A stretch of DNA of 64,000 bases from the NCBI GenBank assembly GCA_964536835.1, contig CAZIAZ010000001.1, forward strand, positions 62,001-126,000, written 5' to 3'. Position numbers and translations under genes: made by a program. The stretch is from DAONFI01 sp035403485 (GTDB lineage Bacteria; Planctomycetota; Phycisphaerae; SM23-33). Under the pieces are notes generated by a model. It searched no databases. It had not been told where the DNA came from and saw only the letters and a program-made list of their open reading frames with translations. Positions 16,776-24,531 of the stretch are shown here, one piece after another; positions within the stretch are counted from its first letter, which is position 1, and each line of letters begins with the position of its first letter.

Positions 16776-17780
16776 TCAGACCGTTACTTCAACATCATTC
16801 GCCAGATGTTCCAGAATATGCTGGTTAACATCCTGACTGCCGAAAATTTTGGCTTTTAATATGGCGTTCATTATGCCGCTGGAACTGCTGGCACCGTGGC
16901 ATATCAGCCATATGCCGTCCATGCCCAGAAGCGGCGCACCGCCGTAATTGTTCGAATCAAACTCTTCCGCAAGCTTGCCGACGACCTGTAAAACGCGGCC
17001 GAGCTGGTCGGGCATGATTTCCTCAAACTTCTGCAACATGCCCTTGACTATGCTTTCCGCCATCCCCTCGATAACCTTGAGGATGACATTGCCCACAAAC
17101 CCTTCGCAGACCATCACGTCGGCTACGCCGCGCAGGATGTCCCGCCCTTCGACGTTGCCTACGAACCGGATGCGCTTTTCTGCCCGCATCAATTCATTAG
17201 TCTGCTTTACAAGGTCGTTGCCTTTGACGTCCTCCTCGCCGATGCTTATAAGACCGACGCGGGGATTTTCAACATTGTGCGTATACTTGAGATACTCTGA
17301 GCACATGATGCCGTATTGCAGCAGATTCTGCGGCCGACAGTTTACGTTAGCCCCGACGTCGCACAGGGCGAATATGCCCTTAAACGTCGGTGCCACCACC
17401 ATTATGCCCGGCCTGGCAACGCCCTTCAGACGTCTCATATACATCTGGGCAGCCGCCACGCATGCGCCGGTATTGCCCGCCGATATGCAGGCGTCAATTT
17501 CGCCTTCACGATGCTGAACAGTCATAACCACCAGCGAGGAATCCTTTTTCGAACGGATTGCCTCAACCGGCGAATCGTCCATCGCCACGACCTGCGACGT
17601 ATGGACTACTTCTATCAGCGAGACATCGTCAGCCTTGGCCAATTCGGCGGTAATAGCATCACGGTCGCCAAACAGGACAATCCGGTCGCCTGAGTCCAAC
17701 CTGGACTGGGCGGCTACCGCGCCGGCGACCACGACTGATATGCCGCGATCACCACCCATAGCATCGACACCAATACGCAT
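16776..17780 (-). CDS. plsX: Phosphate acyltransferase PlsX
   Basis: PlsX makes acyl-phosphate from acyl-ACP for phospholipid synthesis. The 334 aa protein starts MRIGVDAMGGDRG, the family signature, and contains CISAGNTGACVAA and DVGANVNCRP. A GGAG site precedes the ATG. It lies 25 bases downstream of rpmF and upstream of fabH, so ribosome assembly and lipid synthesis genes are linked as in many bacteria. The length is normal. Confidence 0.96.
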   Translation of the reverse strand: MRIGVDAMGGDRGISVVVAGAVAAQSRLDSGDRIVLFGDRDAITAELAKADDVSLIEVVHTSQVVAMDDSPVEAIRSKKDSSLVVMTVQHREGEIDACISAGNTGACVAAAQMYMRRLKGVARPGIMVVAPTFKGIFALCDVGANVNCRPQNLLQYGIMCSEYLKYTHNVENPRVGLISIGEEDVKGNDLVKQTNELMRAEKRIRFVGNVEGRDILRGVADVMVCEGFVGNVILKVIEGMAESIVKGMLQKFEEIMPDQLGRVLQVVGKLAEEFDSNNYGGAPLLGMDGIWLICHGASSSSGIMNAILKAKIFGSQDVNQHILEHLANDVEVTV

Positions 17781-17805
17781 ATACTCGCTCCAGATAGTTT
17801 CTGGC

Positions 17806-17988
17806 TTACTTTTCTTCGTTGACCTTGAGGCTCAGCCCGGGCCGGACATAGCCGCAATTATCACACGCCGCATGGGGCAGCTTGGGAGAATTGCAACGGG
17901 GGCAATCTACATAGTTAGCCGGTACGTGAGCATTATGGCTACGACGGCGACGTGTCCGTGAACGGCTGATTTTATATTTCGGTACCAT
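17806..17988 (-). CDS. rpmF: 50S ribosomal protein L32
   Basis: This is the 60 aa L32 protein of the large subunit, starting MVPKYKISRSRTRRRRSHN. It carries the zinc ribbon CPRC..CDNCG, so it is the zinc-binding (C+) form. The start at 17988 gives the conserved N-terminus; an upstream in-frame ATG at 18078 would add 30 residues unrelated to L32. A near-consensus promoter lies about 125 bases upstream. It is the first gene of the rpmF-plsX-fabH cluster. Confidence 0.95.
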   Translation of the reverse strand: MVPKYKISRSRTRRRRSHNAHVPANYVDCPRCNSPKLPHAACDNCGYVRPGLSLKVNEEK

Positions 17989-18113
17989 TTTTCCTGTTCC
18001 TGTATCCTGTAAAACCAAAATGGGCTGTGCAGCGCAATGCCAGCCCGCATATAACCTTGCAAAAATCATTTTGCGCACAACACCTGCGCGCCCGTTTTAC
18101 GTACGGAGCGGGA

Positions 18114-18142
18114 AAAATACCCGCTAAACGCCTCTTTGTCAA
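18114..18142 (-). promoter_or_regulatory. Sigma-70 promoter of rpmF-plsX
   Basis: On the minus strand a perfect TTGACA (18137-18142) and TATTTT (18114-18119) are separated by 17 bases. It starts directly after the oadB terminator and gives a leader of about 120 nt. Confidence 0.7.
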
Positions 18143-18186
18143 GAAAAAAAACCCGCATGCGACGACTTCCGCCGCTACACGCGGGT
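18143..18186 (-). terminator. Rho-independent terminator of the oad operon
   Basis: On the minus strand ACCCGCGTG pairs with CGCATGCGGGT (one mismatch) and is followed by a run of eight T residues. It lies about 50 bases after the oadB stop. Confidence 0.8.
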
Positions 18187-18235
18187 CAATGTTTTGCCTT
18201 ACGATATCTTAAAATCCGGCGTTTACAGCCGTCCT

Positions 18236-19717
18236 TCATTTGCACAGTGCCAGAAGAACGCCAGCCGCCACCGCTGACCCGATAACGCCAGCCACATTCG
18301 GGCCCATGGCATGCATGAGCAGAAAATTGTGCGGGTCTTCTTCCTGGCCGACCTTATTGCAGACGCGGGCAGCCATCGGCACGGCGGATACGCCCGCAGC
18401 TCCGATAAGCGGATTTATCTTGTTCTTGCTGAACATATTCATTATGTGTGCCATAATCACGCCGCCGGCTGTGCCGAAACTGAACGCTATCAGGCCCAGA
18501 ACCAATATGTATATCGTCTGAAGATTAAGGAATTTGTCCGCTGCCAGCTTCATGCCGACGGAAAGGCCCAGGAAAATCGTAACTATATTGATAAGAGCGT
18601 TGGCCATCGTCGTGCTCAGACGCTCAACCACGCCAGACTCCTTGGCCAGATTGCCGAACATCAGTGCGCCGATAAGCGGACATGCACTGGGCAACAGCAC
18701 CGCACAAAGGCCCAAAACTACCAACGGGAAAAGAATCTTTTCCAACTTGGAAACATGCCTGAGCTGTTCCATTTTTATGGCTCGCTGCTTTTTGGTAGTC
18801 AACAGCCGCATTATGGGCGGCTGAATTATCGGCACAAGGGCCATGTAACTGTATGCCGCCACGGCAATTGCGCCCAGCAAATCCGGCGCCAGCTTGCGAG
18901 CCACGAATATCGACGTCGGGCCGTCCGCACCGCCGATAATGCCTATCGCCGACGCCTGGTTAATATCGAAGCCCAACATCAACGCACCAAAAAGCGTGGT
19001 AAAAATGCCTAACTGTGCAGCTCCGCCGAGTAGTGCCGTCTTGGGATTGGCAAGCAGCGGGCCGAAGTCGGTCATAGCTCCTACGCCCATGAAAATTATC
19101 AGCGGAAACAGGCCCGTAGCTACGCCGGTTTCATAAATAATCGTTAAAAAACCGTCGGTTTCCTGATAAGGTTTGAATTTTTCGCCGGCAGCGGCGGCTT
19201 TGGCGGCATAAAAGCTGTTGAACGCCGCCACAGCTACCGACTTCTGCGTTCGTAAATAGCTGGCAAAATCGGGGTTTATAACCATTTTGCCGGCCTTTTC
19301 GCTGACAGTGGGAGTCTTTTTCGCGGCAGCTTTAGCCTGCTCGCCTTCAGCCCTCGCCACCATGTGATTGATATATTCCTTCTCAATGCTTGCCAGCAGA
19401 TTGTTGTTCGGGTCGGCATTGTCGGCGATGGCAACTATTTTTGCGTTATCCATCTTTGAATATTCCTGGGCAAGGAAATAATTGTATTCCGTCGCCGGCG
19501 GCGTACAGTCGGTAATGCCGGCTAGCGGAATATTCGAGAGTATGCAGCCAAAGCCTATTGGAATCAGCAACAGCGGCTCAAACCCCTTGCGGATAGCCAG
19601 AAACAGCAGCACACAGCCTACGCCCAGCATTACCAGATTCTGCCAGCCTGTGCCCGTGACGAACTGACTCAGGCCGGTCTGCAACCACAGGTCGTGGAAA
19701 CATTCTACTATATTCAT
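18236..19717 (-). CDS. oadB: Na+-translocating decarboxylase beta subunit (OadB/GcdB family) with large insert
   Basis: This multi-spanning membrane subunit decarboxylates the carboxybiotin carried by the alpha subunit and couples it to Na+ export. The family core GIIGGADGPTSI is present with the key aspartate at 265, as are GVGAMTDFGPL (211-221) and GLSVGMKL. At 493 aa it is longer than the usual 370-435 aa. The difference is a mostly hydrophilic, Ala/Lys-rich stretch, about residues 70-188, between the early helices (about 28-65) and FPLIIFMGVGAM. It follows oadA by 23 bases and ends the operon. The exact acid used depends on the alpha subunit. Confidence 0.92.
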   Translation of the reverse strand: MNIVECFHDLWLQTGLSQFVTGTGWQNLVMLGVGCVLLFLAIRKGFEPLLLIPIGFGCILSNIPLAGITDCTPPATEYNYFLAQEYSKMDNAKIVAIADNADPNNNLLASIEKEYINHMVARAEGEQAKAAAKKTPTVSEKAGKMVINPDFASYLRTQKSVAVAAFNSFYAAKAAAAGEKFKPYQETDGFLTIIYETGVATGLFPLIIFMGVGAMTDFGPLLANPKTALLGGAAQLGIFTTLFGALMLGFDINQASAIGIIGGADGPTSIFVARKLAPDLLGAIAVAAYSYMALVPIIQPPIMRLLTTKKQRAIKMEQLRHVSKLEKILFPLVVLGLCAVLLPSACPLIGALMFGNLAKESGVVERLSTTMANALINIVTIFLGLSVGMKLAADKFLNLQTIYILVLGLIAFSFGTAGGVIMAHIMNMFSKNKINPLIGAAGVSAVPMAARVCNKVGQEEDPHNFLLMHAMGPNVAGVIGSAVAAGVLLALCK

Positions 19718-19740
19718 GATACTGCTCCCTTATATATTGC

Positions 19741-21591
19741 TCAGGCGCTGATATGAACGAGTTCATCGCTGGCATTTATCTGGTCACCCTGCTTGACAAG
19801 CACACGGGCAATAGTGCCGCTGAACTGGCTTTTGATTTCCGTTTCCATCTTCATGGCTTCCATAACCATGAGCACGTCGCCTTCCGAAACGCTATCGCCT
19901 TCCGCAGCTTCCATGCGAACTATAACACCCGGCAGAGGCGCTTTCACGACATGGTCAGCCGCCGATGAAAGGCCGGCGACACCACCATTGCCGTTGCCGT
20001 TACCACTGCCAACAGCTGCGGCAAAACCTTCACCAACGGCATAATTGTAACTTCTGCCGTTGACAACCGCCTTGCCGCCGTCAAGTTGCACATTATACTT
20101 CTTGCCATTGAGCGTAACGCAGTATGCGCCGTTCGCATTCGCACTTTTGACGGATGCGGCTGTGCCGGTGGCGGCTTTGGAAGCAGGCTCGTTCTTGCGA
20201 ACGCCCAGCGTGCAATTGCCCTTCAGGAACGCTATACCCTTATCGCCGCAGGCTGCGGCAATAAATATATTCTCATCGCTCAGGTCGGTTATGCCTGCTT
20301 CGGTAAGTTTCTTTTTAGCTGCAGCGACGCCTTTGGCCGGATTGCCGTCATTGAGCAGACGAGGATCCTGCGTAGTCGGTTCGAGCTTGAGCTGGTCGGC
20401 GGCTAATTTTACGATTTCTTCGTCCGGCGCAACCGGCGTCTTGCCGAAATAACCCAAAACCATTTTGCCGTAACCCTCGGCGATTTTCTTCCACGGCCCG
20501 AACATGACGTTGTTGAACGCCTGCTGGAAATAAAACTGACTTACCGGCGTAACGCTCGTGCCGAAACCGCCGCGGCAAACGACTTCGCTCATGGCCTTTA
20601 TGCAATCGTCGTACTTATCCATAATCCCGTTATCGCGCAACATCTGCGTATTGGCGGTAAGTGCGCCGCCGGGCATGGGCGACCACGGAATAAGCGGTTC
20701 GACGGCAGAGGCTTCGGGCGGCATGAAATAGTCCTTCATGCAATTTTTGAATATCTCTTCAGCCTCGCGCAGCTTATCCACGTCAAAGCCGAGCTCATAT
20801 TCCGTTCCCCTCAACGCGTGCCACATAGTCAATACGTCCGGCTGACCAGTGCCGCCGCTCATGGGATTCAGGCCCAGGTCTATCTGAGAAGCGCCTGCGT
20901 CAAGCGCAGACCTGTAAACCAGCACACTCGTGCCGGCGGTTTCGTGCGTATGCATTACTATGGGCATGTCCTGGCCGAGCTTGGCGCGAGCCTGCCGGAC
21001 AGTCTCGTACACGACCGACGGCGTCGCCGTGCCGGATGCGTCCTTGAAACAAAGGCTATCGAATTCAACGTCTGCGGCAAGTATCCTGTCCAGGCAGCCT
21101 ATGTAAAACTCAGGGGTATGTGCACCCTCACAGCCTGGCGGAAGAGCCATCATCGTTATGACTATCTCATGCCTGAGGCCATGCTTCTTTATGCACTGGC
21201 CGGAAAAAATGAGGTTATTGACGTCATTCAACGCGTCAAAGTTGCGAATCGTAGTAGTGCCATGCTTTTTGAAAAGTTTTGCGTGCAGGTCGATAATATC
21301 GCTGGACTGGCTGTCCAGCCCGACGACGTTAATGCCGCGTGCAAGAGTCTGAAGATTTACATCCTGGCCGACCGTACGACGGAATTCGTCCATGCTGTCG
21401 AAAGCGTTTTCGCCGCAATAAAAAAACGGCGACTGGAAACGCGCGCCGCCGCCGAATTCAAAATGCCGGATGCCGGCTTTATGGGCAGCCTCAACGGCAG
21501 GCATGAAGTCTTTCGTAAAAACACGCGCACCGACGACCGACTGAAAACCGTCGCGGAACGCCGTCACCATTACATTAACTTTCCTGGTCAT
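19741..21591 (-). CDS. oadA: Biotin-dependent decarboxylase alpha subunit (oxaloacetate decarboxylase-like)
   Basis: The 616 aa protein combines a TIM-barrel carboxyltransferase domain (about 5-300), a conserved carboxylase domain (to about 470), a Gly/Asn-rich linker (about 525-540) and a C-terminal biotinyl domain with the modified Lys581 in VMEAMKMETEI. Metal and carboxyl-transfer residues Asp14, Lys183 (CFKDASG), His214 and His216 (MHTHETAG) are present. The segment usually read as DTTLRDAHQS is here VTAFRDGFQS, and EVWGGATF is EFGGGARF. The substrate may therefore differ from oxaloacetate. The operon order is gamma-alpha-beta. birA lies divergently nearby and would supply the biotin. Confidence 0.88.
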   Translation of the reverse strand: MTRKVNVMVTAFRDGFQSVVGARVFTKDFMPAVEAAHKAGIRHFEFGGGARFQSPFFYCGENAFDSMDEFRRTVGQDVNLQTLARGINVVGLDSQSSDIIDLHAKLFKKHGTTTIRNFDALNDVNNLIFSGQCIKKHGLRHEIVITMMALPPGCEGAHTPEFYIGCLDRILAADVEFDSLCFKDASGTATPSVVYETVRQARAKLGQDMPIVMHTHETAGTSVLVYRSALDAGASQIDLGLNPMSGGTGQPDVLTMWHALRGTEYELGFDVDKLREAEEIFKNCMKDYFMPPEASAVEPLIPWSPMPGGALTANTQMLRDNGIMDKYDDCIKAMSEVVCRGGFGTSVTPVSQFYFQQAFNNVMFGPWKKIAEGYGKMVLGYFGKTPVAPDEEIVKLAADQLKLEPTTQDPRLLNDGNPAKGVAAAKKKLTEAGITDLSDENIFIAAACGDKGIAFLKGNCTLGVRKNEPASKAATGTAASVKSANANGAYCVTLNGKKYNVQLDGGKAVVNGRSYNYAVGEGFAAAVGSGNGNGNGGVAGLSSAADHVVKAPLPGVIVRMEAAEGDSVSEGDVLMVMEAMKMETEIKSQFSGTIARVLVKQGDQINASDELVHISA

Positions 21592-21661
21592 ATTCCGATA
21601 TCCTGTTTATTGGGTTAAAATTGAAAAACAGCTTGTAGAGTTCATGAAAATATCGCGAAAA

Positions 21662-21895
21662 TCAGTTCTGAACACTGGCGACGGCAACGGCGGCGGCAAC
21701 GGCGGCCTCATCGTCACCATTGTTGTTCTTCTTGACTTTCGCCACAGGCACTTTTTCAGGAAAAAACTTACTCAGCCATGCCGACAGCTTCGCACAGAAC
21801 CCCATCGCCCATATCATCACGCTCAGAAAAATGTAGACCACGCCCATTCCGACGCAGAGAAACACAACGCCTTCTTCCATTATTCTTTCGAGCAT
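21662..21895 (-). CDS. oadG: Decarboxylase gamma subunit (OadG-like)
   Basis: This 77 aa protein has one N-terminal membrane helix (about 9-35) followed by a charged, Ala-rich cytoplasmic tail. That is the OadG layout, in which the tail holds the alpha and beta subunits together. A GGAG site precedes the ATG by about 10 bases. It is the first gene of the operon, about 70 bases before oadA. The sequence is poorly conserved in this family, so the call rests on layout and position. Confidence 0.75.
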   Translation of the reverse strand: MLERIMEEGVVFLCVGMGVVYIFLSVMIWAMGFCAKLSAWLSKFFPEKVPVAKVKKNNNGDDEAAVAAAVAVASVQN

Positions 21896-22030
21896 TTTCT
21901 TTTTCTCCAGCCATTACAGACTTTTACAGACTTTTAAAAAAACTCGCCTTTTCACTTATTCAAACAGGGTACGTCATATAATGCCGTTAATTCTGTAAAA
22001 ACGGCGTCATATGGATAGACCTTTACCGCA

Positions 22031-22171
22031 GAACGTAAGCAGTCCGATAGCCATTATGGCATTAAATGGGCAGTTCCTGGCAAACCAGGGTCGGGCCTGC
22101 CATGATTCCGCCGCAGAGGGAGAGCGGAAACAAACGTTCAAGTCAGGCCGCACTTAGAGGACGCAAACGGC
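22031..22171 (-). ncRNA. Candidate structured leader RNA or small RNA upstream of the oad operon
   Basis: GAACGT (22031-22036) pairs with ACGTTC (22134-22139) and closes a junction of three hairpins: GCCAT/ATGGC (22050-22060), the two-part stem GGCAG-CCTGG/CCAGG-CTGCC (22069-22101) and TTCCGC/GCGGAA (22106-22129). Another stem, GCCG/CGGC, lies outside at 22147-22171, and GCCGTT/AACGGC lies at 21983-22005. A candidate minus-strand promoter just upstream would transcribe it into oadG with a leader of about 290 nt. No known riboswitch consensus was recognised. The strand assignment rests on the promoter positions. Confidence 0.5.
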
Positions 22172-22193
22172 TGCCGATTCACAAATCAATTCG

Positions 22194-22223
22194 AGCATAA
22201 CCTAAACCGCACTCATTTTTCAA
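22194..22223 (-). promoter_or_regulatory. Candidate promoter of the oad operon
   Basis: On the minus strand TTGAAA (22218-22223) and TATGCT (22194-22199) are spaced by 18 bases and point towards the structured region and oadG. Confidence 0.45.
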
Positions 22224-22288
22224 GAGCATTTTTTCAATATTTTGATAACTTTTTATCGAATAGCCTTGCAGAAAATGTCGCCCGCCGG

Positions 22289-22316
22289 TTGACTTGCCGC
22301 CACAAGGTCTTACAAT
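22289..22316 (+). promoter_or_regulatory. Candidate promoter of birA
   Basis: TTGACT (22289-22294) and TACAAT (22311-22316) are spaced by 16 bases. Transcription would begin just before the AGGAG ribosome site at 22329-22333, leaving the structured region outside the birA mRNA. Confidence 0.55.
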
Positions 22317-22342
22317 ACAAGGCGTTATCAGGAGCTTATTGC

Positions 22343-23092
22343 ATGTATTTCCAGCCTGTGAAAAAATTCGACTCTTTAGCTTCCACCAGCATCCGGTTGC
22401 GTGAAATGTTAAACGCCGACCCGACACTGCCCGGCGGCCTCGTTATATGCGCAGCCGGACAAATTGACGGCAGAGGCAGATTCGACCGAAAATGGATATC
22501 GCCTGCCGGAGATTGCCTTACATTCTCCGCCCTGCTGCGTATCGACGTACCTGCGGAATACCTGCTTTCCCTGCCGATGGTCGTCAGCGTCGCAGTAACC
22601 AGAATGCTCAAAAAACTGAACATCGACGCAAAACTCAAATGGCCCAATGACGTGTTGGTGAACAACAGGAAAATCTGCGGAATTTTGTGCGAAAACGTGT
22701 CGATGAAAAACTGCACCGTGCCGGCGGCGATTATCGGGGTCGGCCTTAACGTGAACCTTTCAGCCGATGCAGCCGCTGAAATTTCACAGCCCGCGACATC
22801 CATGCTTATTGAAACATCGCAGAAATACAGCATTGACGGCGTTCTGAACATACTGCTGGAAGCGTTGGATGCCGCCGTATCCGCATGGGCCGGAGAAGGC
22901 TTTGTCGCCGCGCGGCAGACATGGCTGGCCAATACGGACGACATCGGCAGAGACGTGGAAATTCACTCGACAGGTGAAATCTTCAGAGGCACAATAATCG
23001 GCCTCGGCCGATTCGGCCAACTCCTGGTAAAAGACGCCGAAGGTGTTTCGAGGGAAATCCTCGAAGGCGACGTAAAAGTCACGAGGCAATAA
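22343..23092 (+). CDS. birA: Biotin-protein ligase (monofunctional)
   Basis: The enzyme activates biotin to biotinyl-AMP and attaches it to acceptor lysines. The natural local target is Lys581 of OadA, encoded divergently. The 249 aa protein has the catalytic loop GRGRFDRKW, a variant of GRGRRGR-W, and the KWPNDVLV segment, followed by a small C-terminal SH3-like domain. There is no N-terminal helix-turn-helix, so it should not act as the biotin repressor. The ATG at 22343 follows an AGGAG site; the earlier ATG at 22289 has none and overlaps the promoter. Confidence 0.93.
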   Translation: MYFQPVKKFDSLASTSIRLREMLNADPTLPGGLVICAAGQIDGRGRFDRKWISPAGDCLTFSALLRIDVPAEYLLSLPMVVSVAVTRMLKKLNIDAKLKWPNDVLVNNRKICGILCENVSMKNCTVPAAIIGVGLNVNLSADAAAEISQPATSMLIETSQKYSIDGVLNILLEALDAAVSAWAGEGFVAARQTWLANTDDIGRDVEIHSTGEIFRGTIIGLGRFGQLLVKDAEGVSREILEGDVKVTRQ

Positions 23093-23120
23093 TAAACAAA
23101 AAAAACGAAGCGTTAAAAAA

Positions 23121-24497
23121 ATGTCGACGCCACATCTTAAAATTTTTTTAAAGCATCAGCCCGTTCGCGTGTGGCTATGGATTTTCGCGATATGGGCCGT
23201 GCTGGAAGCATTTTGCGTCTGGCTGCGCATCGGCCTTTCGATAGAAGATGTGCCGTTAAAATTTCCCATTTCAATATGCATCATTTCACCGCATCTGAAA
23301 AACTGGCCCATGCTGGCGGTTTTCTGCACAATAGCGTGGCTGGTCATGAAAAACATCCGTCAAATCAAAACGGCCGGATTGATACTATTCAGCCTGCTGC
23401 TGATATGCAGCGGCAACCTCATGCAGGGTTTTAATGGAGCGTTTCTGTATCCGCTCGGCGTAGAAACAGGAAATACCGACCAGTATTATGCGGAGGCCGC
23501 CGGCATAAAAATCTCCTCTGCCGAATGGCTGGCTGATTTTAATGAAAATCAGCGTGATTTGATGACACATTCGCGTACGCATCCGCCATTTGCAGTGCTG
23601 CTGTTTCGCGAACTGGCGGGAGCGGCCACAAATGACGGCACATGTTCCAGATGGCCGGTACTCGCAGTATGGCTGATTTGCACAAGCCTCTGTGTGCCGA
23701 TGCTTTTTGAAATATTCCACAAAATCGGAATCGGTATAAACCATGCGAAATATCTGGCTATATTTCTGGCCGTCATGCCGGCATTCAACATATACAGCGT
23801 GCTGAGCCTGGACAGCATGATATTTTTCCTGTCGCTATTCTTCTTCCACGGCATAACGGACATAAATGCCCGCGGTGCAAACCTGGAAAATATCGTCGCA
23901 GTGACAATTTCGACGATTGCGATAAATCTTCTGACCTTCGGCGGGATTTTCTTTTTCGTCCTGTTGTTAACGCTGGCGATAATCCGGCTGATACGACATG
24001 AAAAAAAGGGATATGTGGCGGCATTGTTAATCGCGGCAGTTGTTTTCGGAGCGATTATAATCTATCTGAATTTTTATTGCGGTTATGACCATTTGAGGGC
24101 GTTTTTAACGGCTTGCGGGCTGGAGTCGCACGGCAGAACAGCGGCACAGCGGGTATGGCTGTATATCGAATCGCGATTCGAAGACGTCTGCGAAATAGGC
24201 CTCTGCCTGGGGCTGGTGACACTGGCGACGATGCTGTCTGCGAAAAATCGCCGGCTTGACATTTTGGATTTTAGAGACCGTCGCAACGAGATTGCGGTTA
24301 CAGCCATCGGCGTATTGTTTGCGATATTTCTCGGCGGCGCTTACAAGACGGGCGAGACGGCTCGTACCTGCATGTTCATTTATCCATACATCTTTCTGCT
24401 GATGCGCGGCTTGAGCGTGCGGACGTTGCGGGAGATTTTCGTCTGCTGTACAATTCAGACGGCAATGATGCAGTTCATGGGTTCATACGACTGGTAA
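23121..24497 (+). CDS. Multi-spanning membrane protein, GT-C glycosyltransferase-like
   Basis: This 458 aa protein has about nine to eleven predicted membrane helices. A large loop after the third or fourth helix contains SRTHPPFAVLLFREL. Short HPP-type motifs in the loops of many lipid-linked-sugar-dependent GT-C enzymes look similar, and an Asp-containing stretch precedes it. No family was recognised with certainty. It follows birA by 28 bases and is followed by a GT9 gene after 34 bases. A role in cell-surface glycan or lipid modification is inferred from the layout and that neighbour. Confidence 0.6.
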   Translation: MSTPHLKIFLKHQPVRVWLWIFAIWAVLEAFCVWLRIGLSIEDVPLKFPISICIISPHLKNWPMLAVFCTIAWLVMKNIRQIKTAGLILFSLLLICSGNLMQGFNGAFLYPLGVETGNTDQYYAEAAGIKISSAEWLADFNENQRDLMTHSRTHPPFAVLLFRELAGAATNDGTCSRWPVLAVWLICTSLCVPMLFEIFHKIGIGINHAKYLAIFLAVMPAFNIYSVLSLDSMIFFLSLFFFHGITDINARGANLENIVAVTISTIAINLLTFGGIFFFVLLLTLAIIRLIRHEKKGYVAALLIAAVVFGAIIIYLNFYCGYDHLRAFLTACGLESHGRTAAQRVWLYIESRFEDVCEIGLCLGLVTLATMLSAKNRRLDILDFRDRRNEIAVTAIGVLFAIFLGGAYKTGETARTCMFIYPYIFLLMRGLSVRTLREIFVCCTIQTAMMQFMGSYDW

Positions 24498-24531
24498 AAC
24501 CGGCGAATAAAAACATACGGTTTATATTTAT

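Larger units (their letters stand above)
21896..22342. other. Divergent intergenic region between oadG and birA
   Basis: No protein gene was seen in about 450 bases. The region contains a compact set of hairpins (21983-22171) and oppositely directed candidate promoters for oadG and birA. Confidence 0.7.

Noticed and set aside
22031..22171. tRNA, tmRNA, RNase P RNA, 6S or cyclic-di-GMP riboswitch in the oad-birA gap
   Set aside because: None of the consensus segments I know for these RNAs is present. It is kept only as an unassigned structured region.
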